DNA of 18,223 bases from Candidatus Kaiserbacteria bacterium (GCA_007116405.1 SKIN01000033.1:1-18223); one strand, 5' to 3'. Shown: positions 1 through 7,363, counted from the first letter of the stretch. Numbers and translations are program-made. Notes: a model not told the origin generated them from the letters alone.

Positions 1-828
1 GTCGTAGGAGTCGAGGTCCTGTACGAATGAGAACGAGAGGCCGTAGTCCTCATTGAGGAGTGGATGCCGAACGGTCCTGATACCGGTCTCCTCCCATTGC
101 TCGAATTCCTTGGTTGATCGTGCACGTTCCGCGTTGCGATAGCGCGCGCCCGACACAGCGGGACCAAGTAGCACCAAGCGTTCAACTTGCTCCGGGTGAT
201 CCAGTGCGTAGAGGCCCGCAACAAGGCCTCCCACCGAGTGTCCGAAGAGTGTGGCGCGACCCCTCCACCACGACTGTGCCTGCACCCACACCATGACCGT
301 ATCCAGGTCTTGGCGATACCCCGACGCAGTGAGGTTGGTGAACATTCCCCCACTCTCTCCAAGGCCATTGTACGCGTCAAAACGTACGACGGTGTACCCA
401 TGTGAGCGGAATACGTCTGCCACCGCCCCCTGTACCCTTCCCTCCATGGTCGTACGCGCGCTATGAAGCAGTATCGCAACAGGACTGTCCGCGTGTTTTG
501 CGACGTCGACGACTGCGTGGATGTCCCCACCATCGGGGTGTGGTATGTGTACATACGCATGCGTGTGCGTGGAGAGACCGAACGTATTGATGATGACACT
601 CTCTATGCGCTCCATGCGGTCTGCGCCTTCCGGATACCGTAGGCGCATGCGTGCGAAGAGGCGATGTGCGCGAGTGCTGTGAGCGGAGAGTATAGACAGC
701 CCCAACAGGATGAAGATGATGCCCGGGACGAGTGGGAGCACGAAACCGATGAGTCCCACAGCGATACACCCGACGCCTATCACTCGTGCCTTTGTGCGTG
801 TTCTTTTGTGTTCAGGATGTATACCCAT
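1..828 (-). CDS. Membrane-anchored alpha/beta hydrolase with DUF454/PGPGW-like N-terminus (3' end cut by window)
   Basis: Reading the minus strand gives 276 codons with no stop from an ATG at 828 to the window edge; the gene continues beyond it. Residues 16-47 are a hydrophobic hairpin with the turn LPLVPG, followed by a basic stretch, resembling the DUF454/PGPGW family of small two-helix membrane proteins. After a linker, residues 100-276 are an alpha/beta hydrolase: a strand ending in AILLHS (oxyanion-hole region, about 118-123), the loop FDAYNGLGESGG (150-161), and the nucleophile elbow GHSVGG with Ser198. The acid and histidine of the triad lie beyond the edge. The expected role is hydrolysis of an ester or peptide-like substrate by a membrane-tethered enzyme; the substrate is unknown. 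It starts 15 bases after the stop of the upstream membrane protein gene, so the two may be co-transcribed, although a TATAAT box overlaps that stop. The hydrolase call is firm; the fused N-terminal family is inferred by eye. Confidence 0.85.
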   Translation of the reverse strand, partial: MGIHPEHKRTRTKARVIGVGCIAVGLIGFVLPLVPGIIFILLGLSILSAHSTRAHRLFARMRLRYPEGADRMERIESVIINTFGLSTHTHAYVHIPHPDGGDIHAVVDVAKHADSPVAILLHSARTTMEGRVQGAVADVFRSHGYTVVRFDAYNGLGESGGMFTNLTASGYRQDLDTVMVWVQAQSWWRGRATLFGHSVGGLVAGLYALDHPEQVERLVLLGPAVSGARYRNAERARSTKEFEQWEETGIRTVRHPLLNEDYGLSFSFVQDLDSYD

Positions 829-842
829 AGTCGTTGCTTTGT

Positions 843-848
843 ATTATA
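843..848 (-). promoter_or_regulatory. Possible -10 box for the alpha/beta hydrolase gene
   Basis: A consensus TATAAT lies 14 bases upstream of the ATG at 828 and overlaps the TAA stop of the preceding gene. No convincing -35 is visible. It may give the hydrolase its own short-leader transcript in addition to read-through from upstream. Confidence 0.45.
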
Positions 849-1230
849 ACCCTTTGCAGTTGCTTGCGGGGCGATATCCCGCCGCAGCCGCCTCTTCTTT
901 AGTGGAAAACCACACCATATTCTTCTCGGCTATCCGCTTTGCACCGGAACACCAAGGGAAATGGTACACCGAACCGTTCTTCGAGCCGACGTACTGCCCC
1001 TGTACCTGCGGGAGCGGTGTTGCAGACAAAGAAGCCGCTCCCACCTGCGCCACAGGGGTCGGGACTCGCGCTTCCGTCTTGGCGTTGCACAAGGAGACCT
1101 CTGCCGCGGGTGAAGCGTGCGAGAGCCGCCCAAGCCCGAATGCCAGACCCGCAAGGAGGGTTATCGCGAGCAACAACAAGGCGTCATGCACCTTGCGCGA
1201 ATGCCACAGGTCTGGTATGGTGTATGCCAC
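844..1230 (-). CDS. Membrane-anchored protein with Ada/sunset-like metal-binding domain
   Basis: This 128-residue protein starts at GTG 1230, chosen because an extended -10 box ends 9 bases upstream. Residues 15-35 form one transmembrane helix near the N-terminus. A low-complexity Ala/Pro/Val linker follows (about 40-75). Residues 79-128 form a small domain with the pattern YVGSKNGSVYHFPWC, then AKRI, MVWFSTKEEA, AGYRP and a C-terminal NCKG. This matches the zinc-site domain seen in Ada N-termini and in many small bacterial surface proteins (sunset/Ada-like). Candidate ligands are His90, Cys94 and Cys125; the usual last C-x2-C pair is reduced to a single Cys. The domain probably lies outside the membrane. 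It has no methyltransferase part, so it is not an Ada repair protein. It lies directly upstream of the alpha/beta hydrolase, on the same strand. Function is unknown. Confidence 0.75.
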   Translation of the reverse strand: MAYTIPDLWHSRKVHDALLLLAITLLAGLAFGLGRLSHASPAAEVSLCNAKTEARVPTPVAQVGAASLSATPLPQVQGQYVGSKNGSVYHFPWCSGAKRIAEKNMVWFSTKEEAAAAGYRPASNCKGL

Positions 1231-1239
1231 GGTAGGAAC

Positions 1240-1248
1240 AGTATACCA
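1240..1248 (-). promoter_or_regulatory. Extended -10 promoter for the Ada/sunset-like gene
   Basis: The minus strand reads TGGTATACT, an extended -10 (TGN plus TATACT). Its end lies 9 bases before the GTG at 1230, so the transcript would have almost no leader. The core GTATAC is palindromic and could also serve weakly in the other direction toward bL27, where TATACC would sit 30 bases before the ATG. Confidence 0.6.
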
Positions 1249-1277
1249 CTGGGTCCTATGTAAGAAATAGCACTACT

Positions 1278-1550
1278 ATGGCACATAGAAAAGCGGGAGG
1301 GACCGCAAGAAACCTGCGAGATTCAAAGCCCAAGTACTTGGGTACCAAGCTGTACGCCGGAGAGAAAGCAAAGGCCGGAAGTGTCATCATACGCCAGCGT
1401 GGCACAAAGATACTGGCGGGTACGAACGTGGGGACCGGTACCGACCACACGCTCTACGCACTGAAAGAGGGCACCGTTTCATTCCGCAGTGTACGCAAGA
1501 CTCGGTTCAATGGTACTACAGTTCGAAAGAAGGTAGTCGACGTTCAGTAA
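1278..1550 (+). CDS. rpmA: 50S ribosomal protein bL27
   Basis: This 90-residue protein has the bL27 signature at its N-terminus: AHRKAGGTARN, RDSKPKYLG and then IIRQRGT, followed by NVGTGTDHTLYA. It starts directly with Met-Ala-His, so it lacks the cleaved N-terminal extension known in Firmicutes. bL27 sits at the peptidyl-transferase centre and helps place tRNA. In most bacteria rpmA follows rplU (bL21); here it stands alone between a divergent membrane-protein gene and a terminator. No Shine-Dalgarno is visible before the ATG. Length and sequence are normal for the family. Confidence 0.97.
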   Translation: MAHRKAGGTARNLRDSKPKYLGTKLYAGEKAKAGSVIIRQRGTKILAGTNVGTGTDHTLYALKEGTVSFRSVRKTRFNGTTVRKKVVDVQ

Positions 1551-1578
1551 GACCCCTCGAAAAGACATATACATGAAT

Positions 1579-1609
1579 AAAACAACCCCGCATACGTCGG
1601 GGTTGTTTT
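1579..1609. terminator. Bidirectional Rho-independent terminator between rpmA and rplI
   Basis: A perfect 12-base inverted repeat (AAAACAACCCCG and its complement) flanks a 7-base loop, CATACGT. The stem has A residues on its left and T residues on its right, so it reads as an intrinsic terminator in both directions. It lies between two convergent genes, rpmA (+) and rplI (-), as expected for a shared terminator. Confidence 0.9.
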
Positions 1610-1637
1610 GTGCATAAGAATGCGGAGCGTAGCGTGC

Positions 1638-2084
1638 TTATGACTCCTTTACGAGTTCTATCGTGAGTGTCGCGCGGTCACCTCCCACTTCGACCGGCAC
1701 CTCATGGTCGCCCACTTCATGAAGTGGGGCGTCAAGGAGTATCGAGCCCTCGGGAAGTTCAAGGTCGTGTTCATCTCGAAGCACTTTCTCTATGTCGTTC
1801 TGGCGGATCTTCTTGAAAAGGTGTCCCTGCTCGTCTGCTTTGACCTCAAGAACGATCGTGGTGTCTTTCAGTTCATCGAGCTTCTCTTTGAGTGCTGCCT
1901 TGCGTGCGTCTTCAGCAGCCTGAGCCGCTATGCGCTTCTTCTCGAGCGTGGCAACCTTCGCAGCGGTTGCCGGCTCGGCAAGCTTTTTCGGGAAAAGGAA
2001 GTTATTCGCGTATCCGCCCGAGACATCCACCACTTCATAACGGCGTCCCACGCGCGCTACATCCTGTAAAAGTATTACTTGCAT
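1638..2084 (-). CDS. rplI: 50S ribosomal protein bL9
   Basis: This is a full-length bL9 of 148 residues. The N-terminal rRNA-binding domain starts MQVILLQDVARVG and contains the signature SGGYANNFLFPKKLAEPAT (about 22-40). A long charged alpha-helical linker rich in Ala, Lys and Glu follows (about 41-75), then the C-terminal domain with HLFKKIRQNDIEKVL. bL9 extends from the L1 side of the large subunit and affects reading-frame maintenance. bL9 is reported absent in some CPR groups, so its presence here is mildly informative. The gene follows the S41 protease by 24 bases on the same strand and is probably co-transcribed with it. Confidence 0.96.
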   Translation of the reverse strand: MQVILLQDVARVGRRYEVVDVSGGYANNFLFPKKLAEPATAAKVATLEKKRIAAQAAEDARKAALKEKLDELKDTTIVLEVKADEQGHLFKKIRQNDIEKVLRDEHDLELPEGSILLDAPLHEVGDHEVPVEVGGDRATLTIELVKES

Positions 2085-2108
2085 GATTCTTTGATTAGTT
2101 GTTGCATA

Positions 2109-3386
2109 CTACTCCATTTCCTCGCCTTCTTCAAGTGTCTGCACCTCCTCCGGCTCGGGCGCCTCCAGGACCCCGGTGAGCAGGTAGCGGACCGCGGCAT
2201 CGAGCTGCGGGTCCCTGCCCTCCTCGTAATCGGCGAACGTTCGCTCGACGACGAGGTCGGGTGTAAGGCCGGTCTCGGAAAGCACAATTCCTTCAGGGGT
2301 ACGCCACTGGGCCACAGTGATCTTCAGTGACGTCTCAGGTGTTACGTTGACCAACTCTTGTACCGAGCCCTTGCCATACGTCTGCTCGCCTATAAGGACC
2401 GCCTTGTCGTGATCTCGGAGTGCGCCCGCGAGTATCTCCGATGCTGAAGCCGAGCCGCCGTCGATCAGTACGGCAATACGCCATGACGGTTTGCTTATAT
2501 CGGTGCCGCGGGCACGGCGGATTACAGGGTCTCGCTTGGCACCAAAGTCTTCGATGACCACTGCCTTGCCCAGGGGCAAGAACCAGCCCGCCATGTCGAT
2601 CGCAGCCTCTAGGTAGCCTCCGGGGTTGCCGCGCAGGTCAATGATGAGCTTGTCACTGTCGCTTCTTACGAATGTGCGTAGTGCCGCACCCATTTCGCGG
2701 ACCGCAGTACCGCCGAAGTTGTAGAGGGATATGACAAAGATGTCGTCCGATCGCATTTCCGCATCAAGTGTCGGCACCTCGATGATCTGACGTACGACCG
2801 GTATCGTTAGGAATTCCTGCTCCCCTTCGCGCGCGATGGTAAGGACCACCTCAGTACCGACCTGTCCGCGAATGCGGGATACTGCGTCGTCAATGGTCAT
2901 ATTCTTGGTCCCTTCACCATCGACCTCGAGTATCAGGTCACCACTTCGCAAACCTGCTGCTTCACCCGGTGTCCCATGAAGCGGTGCGATCACAGTCAGT
3001 ATTCCATTCCGCATCCCTATTTCGATACCCACGCCACCGAAGACACCCGATATGTCTTCCTCAAAACTACGAGCTTCGCGGGGCGGGAGAAATACGGTGT
3101 ATGGGTCGCCGTAGCTGTTTGCAAGACCGGTGATGAGTCCCCAGAGCTTATCTTCGTCAGTCACACCATCAGAAGCGCTCACATGTTTTTCCTCAAGGAT
3201 GTGCCACGCTCTCCAAAGAGGGGCAAGGTCGATGTTCTCGGGGGGTGTCTCAGGCACCGCAAATATGGTAGCGATACCAGCCATCCCCTTCCCGCCGAGT
3301 ACCGCCCCGACGAAGAATGCGAGTACGAGTGCAAGCACTATCGTACCCGGCCCCCATGTGCGCTTATGTTCATTCATGAGGTACAT
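2109..3386 (-). CDS. S41 family C-terminal processing peptidase (CtpA-like)
   Basis: This 425-residue protein begins with a basic stretch and one hydrophobic segment (about 13-31), a signal anchor that puts the enzyme outside the cytoplasmic membrane. A PDZ domain covers about 105-200, with GVGIEIG and the carboxylate-binding region AAGLRSGDLILEVDG. The protease domain follows: IIDLRGNPGGYL (248-259), GGSASASEILAGAL (310-323) and YGKGSVQ (337-343). Using the spacing of E. coli Prc, the Ser-Lys dyad would be Ser314 and Lys339. The end is acidic (EAPEPEEVQTLEEGEEME). CtpA-type enzymes trim C-termini of exported proteins or cell-wall enzymes; the substrate here is unknown. ATG 3386 is preferred because a -10-like box sits 7 bases upstream; ATG 3377 is an alternative. 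rplI follows in the same direction. Confidence 0.94.
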   Translation of the reverse strand: MYLMNEHKRTWGPGTIVLALVLAFFVGAVLGGKGMAGIATIFAVPETPPENIDLAPLWRAWHILEEKHVSASDGVTDEDKLWGLITGLANSYGDPYTVFLPPREARSFEEDISGVFGGVGIEIGMRNGILTVIAPLHGTPGEAAGLRSGDLILEVDGEGTKNMTIDDAVSRIRGQVGTEVVLTIAREGEQEFLTIPVVRQIIEVPTLDAEMRSDDIFVISLYNFGGTAVREMGAALRTFVRSDSDKLIIDLRGNPGGYLEAAIDMAGWFLPLGKAVVIEDFGAKRDPVIRRARGTDISKPSWRIAVLIDGGSASASEILAGALRDHDKAVLIGEQTYGKGSVQELVNVTPETSLKITVAQWRTPEGIVLSETGLTPDLVVERTFADYEEGRDPQLDAAVRYLLTGVLEAPEPEEVQTLEEGEEME

Positions 3387-3393
3387 GGTACCA

Positions 3394-3399
3394 AGGATA
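3394..3399 (-). promoter_or_regulatory. -10 box for the S41 protease-rplI unit
   Basis: TATCCT on the minus strand ends 7 bases before ATG 3386, the same spacing as the other leaderless-type promoters in this window. The hexamer is weaker than most and no -35 is evident. Confidence 0.4.
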
Positions 3400-3468
3400 T
3401 GCGTGGGTGAGAAGGCATGTACTATCCACCGCGCGTGTGCTGCGGTCCCGCATCTTCACGTTAGATAC

Positions 3469-3477
3469 TGGTATACT
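3469..3477 (+). promoter_or_regulatory. Extended -10 promoter for the CorA-like gene (leaderless)
   Basis: The sequence TGGTATACT is followed after 6 bases by ATG 3484. The usual start point about 7 bases after the -10 would fall on the A of the ATG. This decides the start codon against longer in-frame upstream extensions, which run through the promoter and the divergent S41 gene. Confidence 0.7.
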
Positions 3478-3483
3478 GTGCAC

Positions 3484-4401
3484 ATGCTACAACGTCATAC
3501 ACACGGTGACATTACATGGGTAAACCTCCTTTCCCCCACACCCGAAGAGGTGCGTTCGGTGATGGACGAGTTCTCTTTGGACCCGCTTATCGCCGATGAG
3601 CTCATGGTTCCGTCGGTGCGCAGTAGGGTCGACGCGCGAGATGAGTACTTCTACCTTGTCCTCTACTTCCCCGCATTCAAGGACCTGCACGAGATAGCCG
3701 GCACCCCGACCGAGCTCGATATCATTGTCGGGAAACACTGGATCATCACCACACAGTACGGTACGGTCGACCTCTTGCATCGCTTTGTGAACCGCTTCGA
3801 CGTTGACGCACTCCTCGAGCGGGATGCCATGCGCGAGCACGCGGGTCTCGTCTTTGTGCAGATGTTATCGGAATTTTACACATCACTGCACGACGAACTC
3901 GCCAATGTTGGGGTACGCATCGATTCGGCAGAGGAGCATATATTTGGAGGCAATGAGAAGGAGATGGTCGAAGAGCTCTCGAAGATCAGCCGGCATCTGC
4001 TCAATTACTCACAAGCGCTCGACGGTCACGATGCCATGCTGCAGAGCGTGGTCACACCCGGTGTCGCGCTCTTTGGGTATGAGTATGCTCGCCACCTTCG
4101 AAGCATTGTTGGTGAGTATGAACGCCTTGCGAATGTCGTCCGTTCCAACCGTGCCATACTTAACGAGCTGCGCCAGACCAACGATTCGCTCCTCACGACC
4201 AAGCAGAACGAGCTCATGAAGATGTTCACGATACTGGTCTTTGTCACGTTCCCGCTCACGCTCTTCACCAACATCTTTAGTATGCGTACGGACCACAACC
4301 CCATCATCGGTCATCCGTGGGACTTCTGGATAATCGTAGGCATCATGCTCTCAGCAGCGGTCGCATTCTTTGCGTATTTCAAACATAAACGCTGGTTGTA
4401 A
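3484..4401 (+). CDS. CorA-family divalent cation transporter with altered GMN motif
   Basis: This 305-residue protein has the CorA layout: a soluble alpha/beta N-terminal domain (TWVNLLSPTPEEV at about 11-23, then LDIIVGKHWIITT), a long helical stalk (about 120-245), and two C-terminal membrane helices at about 247-265 and 280-301 with a short basic tail, KHKRW. CorA transporters are pentameric Mg2+/Co2+ channels. In the family the loop after the first helix carries Gly-Met-Asn, which forms the selectivity filter. Here the loop reads IFSMRTDHNP, so the motif is Ser266-Met267-Arg268. The surrounding residues (LFTNIF before, GHPWDFWII after) align well, so this looks like real substitution rather than misreading. 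Cation specificity, or transport itself, is therefore uncertain. ATG 3484 lies 6 bases after an extended -10 box. Confidence 0.9.
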   Translation: MLQRHTHGDITWVNLLSPTPEEVRSVMDEFSLDPLIADELMVPSVRSRVDARDEYFYLVLYFPAFKDLHEIAGTPTELDIIVGKHWIITTQYGTVDLLHRFVNRFDVDALLERDAMREHAGLVFVQMLSEFYTSLHDELANVGVRIDSAEEHIFGGNEKEMVEELSKISRHLLNYSQALDGHDAMLQSVVTPGVALFGYEYARHLRSIVGEYERLANVVRSNRAILNELRQTNDSLLTTKQNELMKMFTILVFVTFPLTLFTNIFSMRTDHNPIIGHPWDFWIIVGIMLSAAVAFFAYFKHKRWL

Positions 4402-4440
4402 CGCCCCGTCAGGGCACTTCCCCGGTCATTCGTTCTCCTA

Positions 4441-4446
4441 TATACT
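4441..4446 (+). promoter_or_regulatory. -10 box for cysS
   Basis: TATACT ends 8 bases before ATG 4455, again giving a leaderless or nearly leaderless transcript. No clear -35 is present. The box lies in the 53-base gap after the CorA-like gene, so cysS can be transcribed independently. Confidence 0.6.
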
Positions 4447-4454
4447 CTCCACAT

Positions 4455-5930
4455 ATGTTTCCGCTTACCCTCGGTATCACCGACCCGGCGAAGGACGCAC
4501 GACCGCCCCTAGTCTTCCACAACACCCTCACGAGAAAGAAAGAACGCTTCTCTCCTGTTAAGGACGACCATGTCCGCATGTACAACTGCGGACCGACCGT
4601 TTACGACTTCGCGCACATTGGCAACCTCCGGTCGTACGTCTTCGCTGACATCCTCAGGAGAACACTTCATTTGAACGGTTACAAAGTGATGCAGGTCATC
4701 AACATTACCGACGTCGGTCACCTGGCTTCCGATGCCGACGATGGAGATGACAAGATGACGTTGGCTCTCAAGCGTGAAGGTAAACCCCTCACCCTCGAGG
4801 CAATGAGGGAGGTTGCGAACACTTACACGGAAGCGTTCCTTGAGGACCTGACCGCCCTCAACATCAAACATCCGAGTGCCCTGCCCCGCGCGAGCGAGCA
4901 TATACGAGCGGACATCGCCCTCATCGAAACCTTGATACAGAAAGAGTACGCATATCGTACGGCAAGCGGTGTCTACTTTGACACCGTCCGCTTCAAAGGC
5001 TATGGCAAATTGGGCGGCATCGATATCGAGAAGTTGAAGGAGGGTGCCCGCGTCGCGGTCAATGAAGAAAAAAGGAGCCAAAGTGACTTTGCCCTGTGGA
5101 AGCGTAACGATGACCTTGGGTGGGACAGCCCGTGGGGGAGAGGCTTCCCCGGTTGGCACATTGAGTGTTCCGCGATGGCGATGGAGTATCTTGGGAAAGA
5201 GATCGATATCCATACCGGTGGTGTCGACCACATCGGTACGCACCACAACAATGAGATAGCCCAGAGTGAGGCGGCAACCGGTAAGCCGTTCTCGCGTTTT
5301 TGGCTCCACAATGCACACGTATTGATGGAAGGCACCAAAGTGAGCAAGTCACTCGGTAACACCGTCAAACTTCGACAGCTGAAGGAGCACGGGTTCCATC
5401 CACTTTCCTACCGTTACTGGCTGCTCACGGGTCACTATCGCCGGCAGATGAACTTTAGTTTCAATGCGCTTGAGGGCGCGCAGACGGCGTTGCGCAGACT
5501 GCAGCGTACATTCGCGGAAGAGTTCGGAGGTGCGCGCGGCGGCCGTGTGTCTGAAGCCTACGCTCTGCGATTCCTTGAGGCGATGAACAACGACATGGAC
5601 ACACCTAAGGCACTCGCTATTCTCTGGGACCTGGTAAAAGATGCTGAGGTGGCAAAAGCGGACAAGCGAGCCACCCTGCTCCACTTTGACCGTGTGCTTG
5701 GTCTTGGCCTCAAGGACCTTGCGCAGAGCCGAGAGTCGCGTGTTGCGGTAGACATACGGCGTGAGGAGGTTGATGACCTTCCCGACCCCATACGCGCGCT
5801 TGTTGACGAGCGTGAGAGAGCGCGACAGGAAAAAGAATGGCAACGTGCCGATGACCTTCGCAAGGAACTTACGGAACAAGGGTATCACCTCGAGGACACT
5901 CCGACCGGCCCGAAGGTGACGCGGGTATAA
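4455..5930 (+). CDS. cysS: Cysteine-tRNA ligase
   Basis: This 491-residue class I synthetase charges tRNA-Cys with cysteine. The HIGH motif is HIGN (54-57) after YNCGPTVYDFA. The zinc ligands that recognise cysteine fit Cys45, Cys238 (in GWHIECSAM), His263 and Glu267 (in THHNNEIAQSEA). The KMSKS loop is KVSKS (295-299). The C-terminal region has the DALR-like helical domain and a charged helix, RERARQEKEWQRADDLR, where RADDLR is typical of CysRS. Length is close to the usual 460-490. The start at 4455 is supported by the -10 box 8 bases upstream. The gene ends in TAA and is followed within 20 bases by a terminator shared with the convergent antiporter gene. Confidence 0.97.
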   Translation: MFPLTLGITDPAKDARPPLVFHNTLTRKKERFSPVKDDHVRMYNCGPTVYDFAHIGNLRSYVFADILRRTLHLNGYKVMQVINITDVGHLASDADDGDDKMTLALKREGKPLTLEAMREVANTYTEAFLEDLTALNIKHPSALPRASEHIRADIALIETLIQKEYAYRTASGVYFDTVRFKGYGKLGGIDIEKLKEGARVAVNEEKRSQSDFALWKRNDDLGWDSPWGRGFPGWHIECSAMAMEYLGKEIDIHTGGVDHIGTHHNNEIAQSEAATGKPFSRFWLHNAHVLMEGTKVSKSLGNTVKLRQLKEHGFHPLSYRYWLLTGHYRRQMNFSFNALEGAQTALRRLQRTFAEEFGGARGGRVSEAYALRFLEAMNNDMDTPKALAILWDLVKDAEVAKADKRATLLHFDRVLGLGLKDLAQSRESRVAVDIRREEVDDLPDPIRALVDERERARQEKEWQRADDLRKELTEQGYHLEDTPTGPKVTRV

Positions 5931-5948
5931 TAAGTAGGTAAAATAAAG

Positions 5949-5976
5949 AACGCTGACCTGCGGTACGGTCAGCGTT
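5949..5976. terminator. Bidirectional terminator between cysS and the antiporter gene
   Basis: The 10-base inverted repeat AACGCTGACC flanks an 8-base loop. On the plus strand it is followed by TT, and on the minus strand by a TTCTTTATTTT run, so it can work both ways. The right arm includes the last codons and the TGA stop of the minus-strand antiporter gene (5969-5971), a space-saving arrangement. Confidence 0.8.
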
Positions 5977-7318
5977 TTGCTACACCCAAATAGCGGGCGA
6001 TGAGTGGCGTGAGTGGGGGCTCAATGGTGAGTGTGAGCAGTATCACCCACATACCGACCGCAAAGACAAAGCCAACGTCTACCAAACCGACTGCAAATGC
6101 AATAAGAATAAGGACTGCCGGAATCGCACCCGTCTCACGGATAAACGACAGAAAAAGTGCCTCACGCCAGGAGAGTATTGAAGTCCCGCTGCTCATCCAA
6201 GGCAGGAGCGTGGTGAAGACCACTGCGGGACGTATTACAAACATGAAGATGAGCGCCGCTGCTATGCCAACACCGGCTGTAGTAACGAGTAGGTCGAGAG
6301 GAACAAGTATGCCGAGAAGAATGAAGACAACCGGTTTCATGAAGTCGTCGATCACGCGAGTGAACGATGCGCGTACAACTTCTGTCCCCACCTGAACATT
6401 GAACATGAGTCCGGCCACAAATGCGGCAAGGAAACCGGAACCGGCGACAATCGAACCAAGAGCAAAGGTGAAGATGGGTATTGTCAAAAAGAGCGCGAGG
6501 TCAGACCAATGTACCGTACGTATTGATGCACCCCAAACACTAAGTATCTTTGCACCTAAGAGCCCTACCAAAGTACCCCAAACTAATTCAAGAGCAAAGC
6601 TCTCGAGTATAGACCGAGCAAAGAGTGGTGCAAGACTTCCATCCATAGCCACAGATCCTGCTGCGACACTCAGAGCGCCAATGAGGAAAAAGCGCGTCAG
6701 TATCGTTCCTGCCACATCATTCACAGCACCCTCCGACACTGCCACATCGCGCAAGAATGGTCTGCGGAACGTCAAACGGTCAAGTGTACCCGTGATCGCT
6801 GACGGGTCCACGGATGCTAGTATTGCCGCAAGCACCAACAGAGCGACTACTGACACCTGCAGGTCAAACAGACCGACGAGACCGGCAAGGACATACGTGA
6901 AAAGTATTACCGTGAGAATGGTACCAGCGAGTGAGAGTGCGACGATTGGGGTAAAGAATTTTCGAAAATTCTTCATCGGTATGGCTATCGCACTGGCAAA
7001 GAGAATGAAGGCAGCCAAAAGTTCAACTATGACCCTCAAGTTGCTGAGATCTTGCATGATGGGTGCATACAACAACGGCTGCAGAGCCATACCGAAAATG
7101 ATGGCCCAAACGTAACTTGGAACAGCGACGCATGGAGCAAGTCGCTTAAGACCGTATGCTACCACCACAAGAAGCGGAAGCACCAAGAACAGGCTCCCGG
7201 TGCCCTTTTCAAAAAGCTCTCTCAGCCAGTTCATTTCAGGTCGCTGGACCAGGCACGACAATCCTACCGCCACCGCAAGGAAAAGCACGTACGGACCGAA
7301 CTTCTTTATGAGGTTCAT
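5969..7318 (-). CDS. CPA1-type cation/proton antiporter
   Basis: This 449-residue protein is almost entirely hydrophobic, with about 12-13 membrane segments. It matches sodium/proton exchangers of the CPA1 (NhaP/NHE) kind: ASVDPSAI in the middle (Asp171-Pro172), SEGAVNDVAGT with the Asn200-Asp201 pair that marks electroneutral CPA1 exchangers, and a charged FIRETGAIPA late in the protein (Arg394-Glu395). The expected role is exchange of Na+ (or K+) for H+ at the cytoplasmic membrane, for pH and salt control. There is no C-terminal regulatory domain; the protein ends about ten residues after the last helix. The gene is convergent with cysS and shares its terminator. By eye its G+C is somewhat lower than that of its neighbours (one hand-counted 60-base line near 6541 is about 42 percent), which could reflect membrane-protein codon needs or transfer. 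Confidence 0.9.
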   Translation of the reverse strand: MNLIKKFGPYVLFLAVAVGLSCLVQRPEMNWLRELFEKGTGSLFLVLPLLVVVAYGLKRLAPCVAVPSYVWAIIFGMALQPLLYAPIMQDLSNLRVIVELLAAFILFASAIAIPMKNFRKFFTPIVALSLAGTILTVILFTYVLAGLVGLFDLQVSVVALLVLAAILASVDPSAITGTLDRLTFRRPFLRDVAVSEGAVNDVAGTILTRFFLIGALSVAAGSVAMDGSLAPLFARSILESFALELVWGTLVGLLGAKILSVWGASIRTVHWSDLALFLTIPIFTFALGSIVAGSGFLAAFVAGLMFNVQVGTEVVRASFTRVIDDFMKPVVFILLGILVPLDLLVTTAGVGIAAALIFMFVIRPAVVFTTLLPWMSSGTSILSWREALFLSFIRETGAIPAVLILIAFAVGLVDVGFVFAVGMWVILLTLTIEPPLTPLIARYLGVAKR

Positions 7319-7323
7319 AGGTA

Positions 7324-7363
7324 ACTATACGATATAGTGTACGGCAGGGTCAGATAATGACAA
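7324..7363 (-). promoter_or_regulatory. Promoter region of the antiporter gene
   Basis: In the 61-base gap upstream of ATG 7318, the minus strand shows TTGTCA (7363-7358), then after 16 bases TACACT (7341-7336), a normal -35/-10 pair. A second hexamer, TATAGT (7329-7324), lies only 5 bases before the ATG. Either could be used; the first would give a leader of about 11 bases. Confidence 0.45.

Noticed and set aside
3130..3483. Upstream in-frame extension of the CorA-like gene
   Set aside because: It runs opposite the S41 protease start and through the extended -10 box at 3469-3477; the family alignment begins at 3484.
4403..4415. Small GCCC-loop-GGGC hairpin after the CorA-like gene
   Set aside because: Only four base pairs and no T-run, so it is not a convincing terminator.
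4509..5318. A 269-codon open frame on the minus strand
   Set aside because: It lies entirely opposite cysS, whose motifs are all intact; no family features are seen.
6399..7115. A 238-codon open frame on the plus strand
   Set aside because: It is antisense to the well-supported antiporter gene, and its translation is rich in Ser, Thr, Arg and Pro with no recognisable domain, as expected for a shadow frame.
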